Origin: JADFRD01 sp964491015
GTDB lineage: Bacteria; Fidelibacterota; Marinisomatia; Marinisomatales; TCS55
Length of the DNA stretch: 64,000 nt
Reading direction: 5' to 3'
NCBI GenBank assembly: GCA_964491015.1
Contig: CAZBEY010000001.1
Coordinates: forward strand, 62,001-126,000
A model generated the notes under the pieces. It saw nothing but the letters and a program-made list of their open reading frames with translations. It was not told the origin of the DNA and did no database searches. The translations under genes and the position numbers were made by a program. Every line of letters begins with the position of its first letter. The first letter of the stretch is position 1. Positions 24,621-31,828 of this stretch are shown here, one piece after another.

Positions 24621-25523
24621 ATGAACATCATTAATTCAGCATTGTCAGCTATCCTTCCCCTTTTCCCTCGTTGGATGAGCAAACCATTTGCCAAGCCCTA
24701 CGTAGCGGGAGAAACAATCGATGAGGCCATTCTTCACATCAAAGCACTGAATGAACAAGATTTCGCTGTAACGACCGATATATTGGGTGAGCACGTTAAG
24801 ACGCTCGAAGAGGCGCGGCAAATGACCAATTTATATATCGATTTACTTCAAGCGCTAAATGACCAAAACCTTGATTGTCATATTTCCATTAAACCAACCC
24901 ATCTTGGCCTTGATGTGGGTTATGATGTTGTTCGGGACAACCTGTTTCAATTACTTGAATCAGCGAAAACCACCGGCAGTTTTGTCCGTATCGATATGGA
25001 AAACTCACCTTATACGGATGCATCCATCAAATTATACCTAGAAGCAAAACTCCGGTATGAAAATGTCGGTCCGGTTATTCAAGCCTATCTTCGGCGATCT
25101 CTGGATGATATTTCACGGTTAAACGGTGAAAAACTAAATGTCCGGATATGTAAAGGAATCTACAAGGAGCCTGAAACCTTGGCATATCAGAATAGCCAAA
25201 CAATCCAAAATCAGTTTGTGAAATTGGTTAAGCAGGTCATTGATGGAGGCGGTTACCTTGCGATGGCAACTCATGACATGGAAATCATCGATGCGACTGA
25301 ACAATGGCTGATTGAAAACGAAATCAATACTGATCGTTTTGAATTCCAGGTGTTGTACGGTGTTCCCATGGGTGGAAAATTAGAAGCACTTTTGGAAAAA
25401 GGATACAAGGTCAGGCAGTATGTACCTTTTGGCAAAGATTGGTACGATTATTCCATCCGGCGTTTGAAAGAAAATCCGAAAATTATTGCGTATGTGTTTA
25501 AGAATATGTTTAAAAAGGATTAG
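24621..25523 (+). CDS. Proline dehydrogenase (monofunctional)
   Basis: Proline dehydrogenase is the FAD enzyme that oxidises proline to pyrroline-5-carboxylate and passes electrons to the quinone pool. The 300-residue protein is a stand-alone catalytic barrel without the aldehyde dehydrogenase half of PutA. Characteristic segments are HISIKPTHLGLD near residue 85, VRIDMENSPYTD near 118, RICKGIYKEP near 172, LAMATHDM near 212, FQVLYGVPMG near 239, and the substrate-binding C-terminal YVPFGKDWYDYSIRRLKENP. It is the first of a run of plus-strand genes, divergent from nuoA. Symbols putA, prodh or fadM are used for such proteins, so I leave it blank. Confidence 0.93.
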   Translation: MNIINSALSAILPLFPRWMSKPFAKPYVAGETIDEAILHIKALNEQDFAVTTDILGEHVKTLEEARQMTNLYIDLLQALNDQNLDCHISIKPTHLGLDVGYDVVRDNLFQLLESAKTTGSFVRIDMENSPYTDASIKLYLEAKLRYENVGPVIQAYLRRSLDDISRLNGEKLNVRICKGIYKEPETLAYQNSQTIQNQFVKLVKQVIDGGGYLAMATHDMEIIDATEQWLIENEINTDRFEFQVLYGVPMGGKLEALLEKGYKVRQYVPFGKDWYDYSIRRLKENPKIIAYVFKNMFKKD

Positions 25524-25565
25524 GAACGTAGATTAAGAAAAGGAACATTATTTTTTTTTCTTTTT

Positions 25566-25636
25566 CTTCGTGAATCTTCGCCTGCCCGCCTCGTTTTATT
25601 TATTCTTAATGTGGCGGGTGATCTTGGCAGCCGATA
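25566..25636. repeat. Possible degenerate relative of the 24.4 kb repeat
   Basis: GAATCTTCGCCTGCCCGCC near 25572-25590 reads, on the other strand, like a shortened version of the GGCGGCAGACAGGCCGGAAAGAATC arm of the repeat at 24405-24533 (shown here only as a resemblance). CCCGCC and GGCGGG on either side of a roughly 20-base AT-rich stretch make a weak inverted repeat. It lies between proline dehydrogenase and the CoA-binding gene. The match is short and may be chance. Confidence 0.25.
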
Positions 25637-25684
25637 AATTAATGAGGTTATATTAAACAAATATCAATATTAGGATAGAACAAA

Positions 25685-26086
25685 ATGAATGAAATTGAAA
25701 CTATTAAAAAAATCTACACCATGAAATCCATTGCAGTGGTTGGTATGTCCCCAAAACCGGAACGGCCCAGTCATTATGTGGCTATTTATCTCCGGGATCA
25801 GGGTTATGAAATTATTCCCGTCAATCCCGGGCAGACCGAAATCGCCGGAGAAAAATGTTATCCTTCATTAAAAGACATCCCCAAACCAGTGGATGTGGTG
25901 GATGTTTTTCGCCGTCCGGAACACGTCAGCCCCATTGCAGAAGCGGCTATCAAAATAGGAGCCAAAGCACTTTGGCTCCAGGATGGTGTCATCAATGAAG
26001 GCGCAGCACAATTAGCAGAAGACGCCGGATTACTTGTGGTGATGAATAACTGCATGTTGCGACAGCATAGGCAGATGAACTTGTAA
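25685..26086 (+). CDS. CoA-binding (Rossmann) domain protein, YccU family
   Basis: This 133-residue protein is a stand-alone CoA-binding domain like that of succinyl-CoA synthetase alpha. It has the nucleotide-binding start SIAVVGMSPKPERPSHYVA near residues 15-33, IIPVNPGQTEIAGEKCYPSL near 42-61, VDVVDVFRRPEHV near 69, and ALWLQDGVINEGAAQLA near 98, all family hallmarks. The substrate and partner are unknown; homologues are broadly conserved and implicated only in CoA binding. It follows proline dehydrogenase by 160 bases on the same strand. Confidence 0.9.
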   Translation: MNEIETIKKIYTMKSIAVVGMSPKPERPSHYVAIYLRDQGYEIIPVNPGQTEIAGEKCYPSLKDIPKPVDVVDVFRRPEHVSPIAEAAIKIGAKALWLQDGVINEGAAQLAEDAGLLVVMNNCMLRQHRQMNL

Positions 26087-26140
26087 CAGCGAGCACAAAG
26101 TCAGTGATAAATTTTTTTTGATGGAGCTGGAAACCTGTGA

Positions 26141-26347
26141 ACAAAACAGTGTCCTAAAAAAATATGCGTCTATGCGTTAAATGCAATCACAACACAAGTG
26201 TTCTCTGCAAATGAGCTGCTTTATGCAGGTGTTGATCCCAATGAAATGAGATTCAAAAGAGCTGGATGTTTTGATGTGGGATTAGAGTGCGGTGGCTGGG
26301 GACGCATTGTAATGGAAATTAATGTTGAAGATCGCAAAAACGCCTGA
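26141..26347 (+). pseudogene. Possible short coding remnant (unidentified)
   Basis: The 350-base gap 26087-26437 has no intact gene. One plus-strand frame stays open for about 68 codons between stops at 26138 and 26345, and reads like real protein in its second half (FSANELLYAGVDP, RAGCFDVGLECGGWGRIV, MEINVED), with no ATG before the middle. I do not recognise the family. It may be the tail of a decayed gene, or a chance open frame; the opposite-strand frame of 101 codons there has no start context and looks like a shadow. Confidence 0.25.
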
Positions 26348-26403
26348 CGAGATGTATAAAGCCGACTGCGAAAGCTCTTAATCCTTTTTGGGGAATAATT
26401 AGA

Positions 26404-26419
26404 TAGTTTTATTAAACTA
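26404..26419. promoter_or_regulatory. AT-rich hairpin just upstream of a Shine-Dalgarno
   Basis: TAGTTT (26404-26409) and AAACTA (26414-26419) are perfect inverted arms around TATT. About eight bases later comes AAAAGGAG, the ribosome binding site for the PH-domain gene at 26438. The hairpin could affect translation or be an operator, but AT-rich palindromes of this size also occur by chance. Confidence 0.3.
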
Positions 26420-26437
26420 AAATAAAAGGAGTTCGTT

Positions 26438-27031
26438 ATGGAAAAATCAATAAAGCCGGATAGAAAGTACTTTGATGTATGCATTTGGATACTTTTTACT
26501 ATTTCAGGTTTTAGCATCATATCCATGGCAGTTATTCATCTCATAATATATTTGGTCGGTGGTGATCTGATGGCTATAAAACTTATTTGGATGATAGGGT
26601 TAGGGTCTATTTTGGTAATGTGGATTGTCTCGTATCCGATTATTCATCTTTGGATCAAAAACCTTGAATATATCATTCGTGAAGAACGTGTGTCTATCCA
26701 TAAAGGTATACTGACAAAAACACAACAGAATATTCCTTATCGATCCATCACTGATTTTGCATTAAAAAGAGGACCTTATGATCGCATGATCGGAATCGGT
26801 TCCATTAAAATACAAACGGCGGGGCAATCTCACCAGCCATCCGGGTATGAAGGCAGCTTATCGGGTCTTTTAGATTATGAGATCCTGTTTGTCGAATTAA
26901 AAGAAAAAGTTAAATCCTTACATCCTGTTTCTGAATCATCAACAACAAGAGAACCTTTGAAAAGTTCTGACAATAGTGTTCTCATCCAGATACTGGAAGA
27001 GTTAAAGGAAATAAAGCGAAATACAGAATAA
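26438..27031 (+). CDS. Bacterial PH-domain (YdbS/bPH2-like) membrane protein
   Basis: The 197-residue protein has two hydrophobic helices (about residues 15-40 and 46-72) followed by a bacterial pleckstrin-homology bPH2 domain. The domain shows the family core ERVSIHKGILTKTQQNIPY, RSITDFALKRGPYDRMIGIG and SIKIQTAGQS, then a variable region and a short charged C-terminal helix (LIQILEELKEIKRNTE). Family members are inner-membrane proteins of unknown function. A good AAAAGGAG site precedes the ATG by about eight bases. Confidence 0.85.
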   Translation: MEKSIKPDRKYFDVCIWILFTISGFSIISMAVIHLIIYLVGGDLMAIKLIWMIGLGSILVMWIVSYPIIHLWIKNLEYIIREERVSIHKGILTKTQQNIPYRSITDFALKRGPYDRMIGIGSIKIQTAGQSHQPSGYEGSLSGLLDYEILFVELKEKVKSLHPVSESSTTREPLKSSDNSVLIQILEELKEIKRNTE

Positions 27032-27090
27032 GTTAATTATTGTACTACCCTCGCAAGGCTATAATATCTTTATGAGAATGGAAAAATAAA

Positions 27091-27489
27091 ATGGAAATAT
27101 TAAAGAAAAAGGACTCACCTCGATATATCAGGATAGAAGGAATTAAATCATATTTACTGGCTTCACCTGTCACATGTAATACGACACATTTGGCAACGAC
27201 ATTAGTTGAAATTGAGCCTGGCGGTAAACAGCATATTCATAAACATGAACCTGAACAAGTATACTTTATTATTGATGGAATCGGTAAAATGACAGTCGGG
27301 CATGAGCACCAAATTGTTAATAGTGAAGATTGTATTTTTATTCCATCAAAGGAGCCGCATGGTTTAGAAAATATTGGAGAATCAAAATTGAGATATTTCA
27401 GTGCTGCTTCTCCCTCATTTACAAAAAAAGAACTGGTTAACTTTTGGCCAATCGAAAGAAAATCAAGTATAGAAGGACCTTCCGATTAA
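27091..27489 (+). CDS. Small cupin-domain protein
   Basis: This 132-residue single-domain cupin has a metal-site first motif GGKQHIHKHEPEQVYFIIDG near residues 47-66 (two histidines and a glutamate) and a second motif IFIPSKEPHGLENIG near 84-98 with the third histidine. The reaction is unknown; stand-alone cupins include dioxygenases, isomerases and sugar-binding proteins. It lies in the plus-strand run with a second cupin 300 bases further on. Confidence 0.82.
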   Translation: MEILKKKDSPRYIRIEGIKSYLLASPVTCNTTHLATTLVEIEPGGKQHIHKHEPEQVYFIIDGIGKMTVGHEHQIVNSEDCIFIPSKEPHGLENIGESKLRYFSAASPSFTKKELVNFWPIERKSSIEGPSD

Positions 27490-27538
27490 TGGATTATTTC
27501 TTATTTGTCTATAAGAAACGCAGGCTGTAATTTTTGAG

Positions 27539-27745
27539 ATGCAAGACACTTCACTATTCGTTTGGGGAGCACTATTTGGTATTATTGGTATTGGTTTTTT
27601 TACGTATGGCAAAAAACAGCATGCGACTGTTCCCCTAATCGTGGGAATTGCGCTCTTTGTCATTCCCTATTTAATATCCAATTTATATTTACTCGTTATT
27701 ACAGGAGTTGTTTTAGTGGTGATACCGTATTATATAAGATTATGA
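27539..27745 (+). CDS. Small hydrophobic membrane protein, 68 residues
   Basis: The protein is almost entirely hydrophobic and should form two or three membrane helices: LFVWGALFGIIGIGFFTY near residues 6-23, then VPLIVGIALFVIPYLIS and LYLLVITGVVLVVIPYYI, with a basic GKKQH loop between the first two. I recall similar proteins in FCB genomes labelled as small membrane or amino-acid transport proteins without real evidence. It sits between two cupin genes on the same strand. Function unknown. Confidence 0.7.
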   Translation: MQDTSLFVWGALFGIIGIGFFTYGKKQHATVPLIVGIALFVIPYLISNLYLLVITGVVLVVIPYYIRL

Positions 27746-27784
27746 CATATGCTGGAATCGTTGAAATCTGATATATAAATCATT

Positions 27785-28105
27785 ATGTTAAAAACAGATT
27801 TAAACAAGGTAAATGCAAAAGAAATTCTCCCGGGATTCCGCGTTAAAGTGGTTCATTCTAAAAATATGACGTTAACGTACTGGGATATTAAAGCAGGATC
27901 ATCTTTACCGGAACATTCTCACCCACATGAACAGGTTTCGAACATGATTGAGGGGGAACTTGAATTGACACTTGATGGAGAGAGTAAACTTCTAAAACCA
28001 AATTCAGTGGTTGTGATTCCATCCAATGCCATTCATTCGGGCAAGGCAATCACTGACTGCAGGGTTATTGATGTGTTTTATCCCGTTAGAAAAGACTTTC
28101 GCTAA
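27785..28105 (+). CDS. Small cupin-domain protein
   Basis: The 106-residue protein is a single conserved-barrel cupin. The first motif is SLPEHSHPHEQVSNMIEGELELTL (metal ligands His-X-His and Glu, near residues 40-56; cited here by its ends) and the second PNSVVVIPSNAIHSGKA near 77-93 supplies the last histidine. It resembles the auxin-binding-like or DHCW-type cupins used in sugar or lignin-derived compound metabolism, but no substrate is evident. It ends the plus-strand run and faces nadK. Confidence 0.85.
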   Translation: MLKTDLNKVNAKEILPGFRVKVVHSKNMTLTYWDIKAGSSLPEHSHPHEQVSNMIEGELELTLDGESKLLKPNSVVVIPSNAIHSGKAITDCRVIDVFYPVRKDFR

Positions 28106-28204
28106 ACAGTCACCAGTCTACCAGTTACCCTGCCAGGTCGAGCATATATTTACCAATCACTATCTTCCGCATACAATTTTCCATCTCCCATGCCACATCT
28201 TTCA

Positions 28205-29095
28205 TCACTCCCCTCTTCTCCCCCAGCCCATTTTTTTACTCAGGACATCGAAGTAGTTTGAATCAGAAAATGTAATCATTTTCGTTTTGTATTCCGCTTT
28301 GGTAATATTGACCACGGCATCCACGTCAAGCGTTTCCTGGACTTGGCCATCTACAGCCAGGGCAATACCGCCGGTCTGGTTATCCGGGAAAGTGAGTTCT
28401 AGTTTGCTATCATCAGGCATGACGATGGGACGCAGGGTTAATGTGTGGGGTGAAATAGGCGTCACCACTATGGCATCCAAATCGGGCATAACGATGGGGC
28501 CTCCGGCAGATAAGGAATAGGCAGTAGAACCGGTGGGTGTTGAAACAATCAATCCGTCAGCTGTGTAACGTGCTACACGGTTGCCGTTAGAATGCAATGT
28601 TGAATTAATAAGACGGTGAGATGAACCCCTATCAATAGTTATATCGTTCAAGGCATAAAACTCCATGGGCTCACTACCGTTGTCGACGGTGCACTTCAAC
28701 ACCATCCGCTCTAACAGTTCAAATTCGTCTTCTACTATTTGATTCAGCCGGTCAAACATGTCCTGGACGGTCACTTCAGCCAAAAATCCAAGTTTACCCA
28801 GATGGATTCCTAAAATAGGTGTTTCGCGATCACCGACTGCTCTGGCGCCTGAGAGGATCGTTCCATCACCCCCCAGAGCTAACAAAAAATCCAGCTTATT
28901 AAAATCTTCAGCAGATTCAATCAAATCATAATCAAAATTAAATTTGGCATTGGTATCATTGAGGATACGGGTGGTCAAATGCAGACGAATGTTATGTTCA
29001 GATGCCCAGTGGGTAATTTTCGGTAATATATTCCAAAAAACAGGTTTATCGGTGTTTCCCCAAATGCCAATCTGTTTTTTGTGTAAGACAGGCAT
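28205..29095 (-). CDS. nadK: NAD kinase
   Basis: NadK phosphorylates NAD to NADP. The 296-residue protein has the diagnostic GGDG loop at residues 75-78 (LLALGGDGTILSGAR), the substrate-binding NDITIDRGSSHRL near 150, TADGLIVSTPTGSTAYSLSAGGPI near 178 with the conserved GGP, and SPHTLTLRPIV near 220. The start ATG at 29095 is three bases after the xseB stop. Full length and intact motifs; part of the xseA-xseB-nadK run. Confidence 0.96.
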   Translation of the reverse strand: MPVLHKKQIGIWGNTDKPVFWNILPKITHWASEHNIRLHLTTRILNDTNAKFNFDYDLIESAEDFNKLDFLLALGGDGTILSGARAVGDRETPILGIHLGKLGFLAEVTVQDMFDRLNQIVEDEFELLERMVLKCTVDNGSEPMEFYALNDITIDRGSSHRLINSTLHSNGNRVARYTADGLIVSTPTGSTAYSLSAGGPIVMPDLDAIVVTPISPHTLTLRPIVMPDDSKLELTFPDNQTGGIALAVDGQVQETLDVDAVVNITKAEYKTKMITFSDSNYFDVLSKKMGWGRRGE

Positions 29096-29098
29096 GGA

Positions 29099-29299
29099 TT
29101 AGTCTTTTTCTAATTGGCCGGATAGTTCAGTAATTTTCTGTTCAGCTGTTGACAAATGCTGTCGAAGTGTTTCCGATAGTCTGACACCTTCCTCAAAAAG
29201 CGATAAACTTTTTTCCAATTGAAGTTCTTCCGATTCCATTTCATTTACAATCTCTTCTAACCGCTGAAATAACTCTTCAAATGATTTTTCTTTTGACAT
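29099..29299 (-). CDS. xseB: Exodeoxyribonuclease VII small subunit
   Basis: XseB binds in several copies to XseA to form the processive single-strand exonuclease VII. The 66-residue protein is a short helical hairpin typical of the family: SFEELFQRLEEIVNEME near residues 6-22, ELQLEKSLSLFEEGVRLSE in the middle and a C-terminal coiled helix. It lies eight bases after xseA and three before nadK on the same strand, an operon order seen in many bacteria. Confidence 0.95.
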   Translation of the reverse strand: MSKEKSFEELFQRLEEIVNEMESEELQLEKSLSLFEEGVRLSETLRQHLSTAEQKITELSGQLEKD

Positions 29300-29307
29300 A
29301 TTTTAAT

Positions 29308-30528
29308 TTACAACCCCTTCTTTTTGGATTCAGTATTTTTTTCTCTTTTAGCATGTAATAATCCTTTGGATAATTGAAGCTGAAAGGATTCACCATAATT
29401 TATATCATTGGGATTCATGATAATTTTTCCGTTTTTATTGGTGGCGATAGCATATCCCCTGTCCAAAATAGCTCTTGGATTCAATATTGACAATTCTCCG
29501 AACAATTTATCAAATTGGTTTTTGCTCTCCTGAAATTTCGATTGAATAAATTGTTTCATTTCCACATTCAAATGGTGATTAAGTATTCTCATTCGATTCA
29601 TTTTGACCAAGGGTTGTTGTTGGGAAAATCGATGATGCAATGAATCCATTTTTTGATAATAATGTTCCAAAATAAAGGAAACATTTTTTGATATTGTATT
29701 TTCACTCATTTGTATTCGACTCAATAAATCATCCAAACTTGGAACGGCTAATTCTGCGGCAGCAGATGGAGTGGGAGCACGCAGATCAGATACCATATCG
29801 GATATGGTTGTATCCGTTTCATGACCTACGGCAGAAATGATGGGTGTTTGGCATGAAAATATTGTCCGGGCTACACGTTCTTCATTAAACGGCCAGAGAT
29901 CTTCAAGGGAACCGCCCCCCCGCCCGACGATTATCACATCCACTAATCTTTTTTGATCCATTTCTTCTATGGCGGTCACAATATCCTCTGCAGCGTTATC
30001 TCCCTGAACCAAAGTAGAGCGTAAAACCAGATGCACATAGGGCGCCCGACGCTTAAGCACTTTTATCATATCCTGAACTGCTGCACCGGTTTTGGACGTA
30101 ATCAAACCAATATTTTGGGGAATAGCCGGTAGTGGCTTTTTGAATTCCTCGTCAAATAGACCTTCAGATGCCAATTGTTTTTTTAAAGCTTCGAATGCAA
30201 GAAACAGGGTCCCAATCCCGGCTGGTTCCATTCGACTTGCCACCAGTTGATATTGTCCCCGGGGGGCATAAACCGAAATACGTCCATAAAGAAGTATCTT
30301 CATGCCGTTTTCCGGTTTAAAATGCAAAAACTGATTATTCCCCTTGAAAATAACGGAACGGATTTCTGCTTCCCTGTCTTTTAAGGTAAAATACATGTGC
30401 CCGGACGAATGATGGATAAAATTGGAAATCTCCCCTTCCACCCAGATCTCCGGGAAGGCACCTTCCAATAAGGATTTTATTTCCCTGGTTAATTCACTGA
30501 CAGAAAGGGCGTGGGCGCGCTCTATCAT
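29308..30528 (-). CDS. xseA: Exodeoxyribonuclease VII large subunit
   Basis: XseA is the catalytic subunit of exonuclease VII, which trims single-stranded DNA from both ends. I choose the ATG at 30528 (MIERAHALSVSELT), giving 406 residues and an ATGA overlap with the upstream gene. The N-terminal OB fold has WVEGEISNFIHHSSGHMYFTL near residue 28; the catalytic domain has IGLITSKTGAAVQDM near 130, VIIVGRGGGSLEDLWPFNEE near 180, AVGHETDTTISD near 226 and LRAPTPSAAAE. A coiled-coil C-terminal region follows. No defect seen. Confidence 0.96.
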   Translation of the reverse strand: MIERAHALSVSELTREIKSLLEGAFPEIWVEGEISNFIHHSSGHMYFTLKDREAEIRSVIFKGNNQFLHFKPENGMKILLYGRISVYAPRGQYQLVASRMEPAGIGTLFLAFEALKKQLASEGLFDEEFKKPLPAIPQNIGLITSKTGAAVQDMIKVLKRRAPYVHLVLRSTLVQGDNAAEDIVTAIEEMDQKRLVDVIIVGRGGGSLEDLWPFNEERVARTIFSCQTPIISAVGHETDTTISDMVSDLRAPTPSAAAELAVPSLDDLLSRIQMSENTISKNVSFILEHYYQKMDSLHHRFSQQQPLVKMNRMRILNHHLNVEMKQFIQSKFQESKNQFDKLFGELSILNPRAILDRGYAIATNKNGKIIMNPNDINYGESFQLQLSKGLLHAKREKNTESKKKGL

Positions 30529-31388
30529 CGGGGCAACGGTGGTGATCCTGCTTCCTTCCAGCAAGTTAACCAGAATGATGCTGTTAATGTTGCTGCTTTG
30601 CCTAATCGATCACGGGCCAAATACTCTGTTTCCTCGAACAGGATATTTAAATACTGATCTTCGTAAGGCAGAAAATTATAGGTGTTTAATTCTTTTTTTT
30701 GCTCTTCTGTTAGGTGCTGTCTGGCCACGGAATCCGCCCTCAATATTTGAGGATACACTATAAAGGAATCTTTTGTTATAGCTAAGGCCGATTCTACAAA
30801 TTGATCGATGATCCCTATATTCCCTTTCGCTTCGAAGTGGGGAATCAGTGTATCCACCATACGGCTCTCCCACCGAAAGTGTATGCCGTCGTTCCCTGTG
30901 AACTGTCCGTTATAATTTGCGCAGGTATGAAACGGCATGTGCAGGTCAGCGACATAATGTCCGAGATATCCCATATAAAACACCACCTCGTCCCAGCGTT
31001 CCTGCTTAAACATTTTGATCAAAATATTGGCAGTTTCTTCAATGACCCAAGGTGCTGATCCCCATTTTTCAATATTATCTTTACCATACTTATTCACCAA
31101 TGTTTTATAATCAATAGATAGTTCAGTGAAAGGGTAATCACCATAGAGATCTGCATCAATAAAGTGACGATTAAATTCATCTGAATGAGCACTTTTAATA
31201 TAATCGGGGACTGGTCCATAGAGTGCCAATTCGTCAGCATGGCGCTGGGAAAATTCACCCAGTTGTCCCTCCAATATCTGGGCTGCTTTATAATTTATGC
31301 GTCTATGGACATCATACCCCCAGCCCATTATACCATTGATCAGGACCAGGGGTAAAATCCAAAAGAAGGTTCTTTTGAAAAGCCTCAT
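30525..31388 (-). CDS. Secreted zinc-dependent phospholipase C / S1-P1 nuclease family protein
   Basis: The 287-residue protein has a signal peptide whose likely cleavage leaves Trp23 at the new N terminus (WGYDVH), the arrangement in which this family uses the N-terminal Trp and His28 as zinc ligands. Further ligands are Asp62, His75, His144, Asp148 (YLGHYVADLHMPFH), His154, and His170 with Glu174 (HFRWE). The final His-x3-Glu resembles phospholipase C, whereas the Trp1-His6 spacing resembles S1/P1 nuclease, so the substrate (lipid or nucleic acid) is open. It overlaps xseA by ATGA and follows the small basic gene by 16 bases. Confidence 0.8.
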   Translation of the reverse strand: MRLFKRTFFWILPLVLINGIMGWGYDVHRRINYKAAQILEGQLGEFSQRHADELALYGPVPDYIKSAHSDEFNRHFIDADLYGDYPFTELSIDYKTLVNKYGKDNIEKWGSAPWVIEETANILIKMFKQERWDEVVFYMGYLGHYVADLHMPFHTCANYNGQFTGNDGIHFRWESRMVDTLIPHFEAKGNIGIIDQFVESALAITKDSFIVYPQILRADSVARQHLTEEQKKELNTYNFLPYEDQYLNILFEETEYLARDRLGKAATLTASFWLTCWKEAGSPPLPR

Positions 31389-31404
31389 GGGCTATCCTTT
31401 TTAG

Positions 31405-31500
31405 TTAACTTTTCTTTTTCTTATGACGATTTGCACGCAAACGCTTTTTTCGTTTATGCGTGTTTATCTTCCGCTTTTTTCGCTTTTTTCCGCAAGGCAT
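31405..31500 (-). CDS. AURKAIP1/COX24 (mS38-like) basic small protein, 31 residues
   Basis: Reading the minus strand from an ATG at 31500 gives 31 residues, MPCGKKRKKRKINTHKRKKR and then LRANRHKKKKS, ending in TAA at 31405. More than half the residues are Lys or Arg. The KKRKKRKINTHKRKKRLRANRHK core matches the bacterial COX24/AURKAIP1 family, related to mitochondrial ribosomal protein mS38 and the small bS22-type proteins that embed in the small ribosomal subunit (family knowledge from memory). It starts three bases after HU stops and precedes the phospholipase-like gene by 16 bases. It is easily missed by gene finders because of its size. Confidence 0.82.
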   Translation of the reverse strand: MPCGKKRKKRKINTHKRKKRLRANRHKKKKS

Positions 31501-31503
31501 ATT

Positions 31504-31800
31504 TTACTTTCGATTACTGGTTAATGATTCATTTACACGTTCCCGCATATACTTTGCAGGTTTAAACGTTGGCGCATTCCGTTCCGGTAGAAATATGGGT
31601 TCGCCGGTTCCCGGATTACGGGCTTTTTTTGGTTTGCGGTGCTTGACACCGAATGTTCCAAAACCTCGTAATTCTACTCGTTCGTTTTTAGCCATGGACT
31701 CAATAATGGATGTCATAATACCATTCATAACTATTTCCGTTTCAACTTTAGTAAGTCCGGTGGCGCTTGATACTTGATTGATTATATCCTGTTTAGTCAT
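31504..31800 (-). CDS. HU/IHF family DNA-binding protein
   Basis: This 98-residue nucleoid protein has the classic HU fold: an N-terminal helical dimerisation region (MTKQDIINQVSSATGLTKVE), VELRGFGTFGVKHRKPKKARNPGTGEPI through the beta arm with the DNA-intercalating proline, and a C-terminal KPAKYMRERV helix. The start at 31800 fits the family. It should bend and compact DNA as a dimer. It lies 28 bases downstream of the lytic transglycosylase gene and immediately before the COX24-like gene. Confidence 0.95.
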   Translation of the reverse strand: MTKQDIINQVSSATGLTKVETEIVMNGIMTSIIESMAKNERVELRGFGTFGVKHRKPKKARNPGTGEPIFLPERNAPTFKPAKYMRERVNESLTSNRK

Positions 31801-31828
31801 GGTTAATCTCCAAAAAAATGTTTGTTTA

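Noticed and set aside
26221..26526. Minus-strand frame of 101 codons upstream of the PH-domain gene
   Set aside because: It overlaps the start of a well-supported plus-strand gene and has no motif or ribosome binding site.
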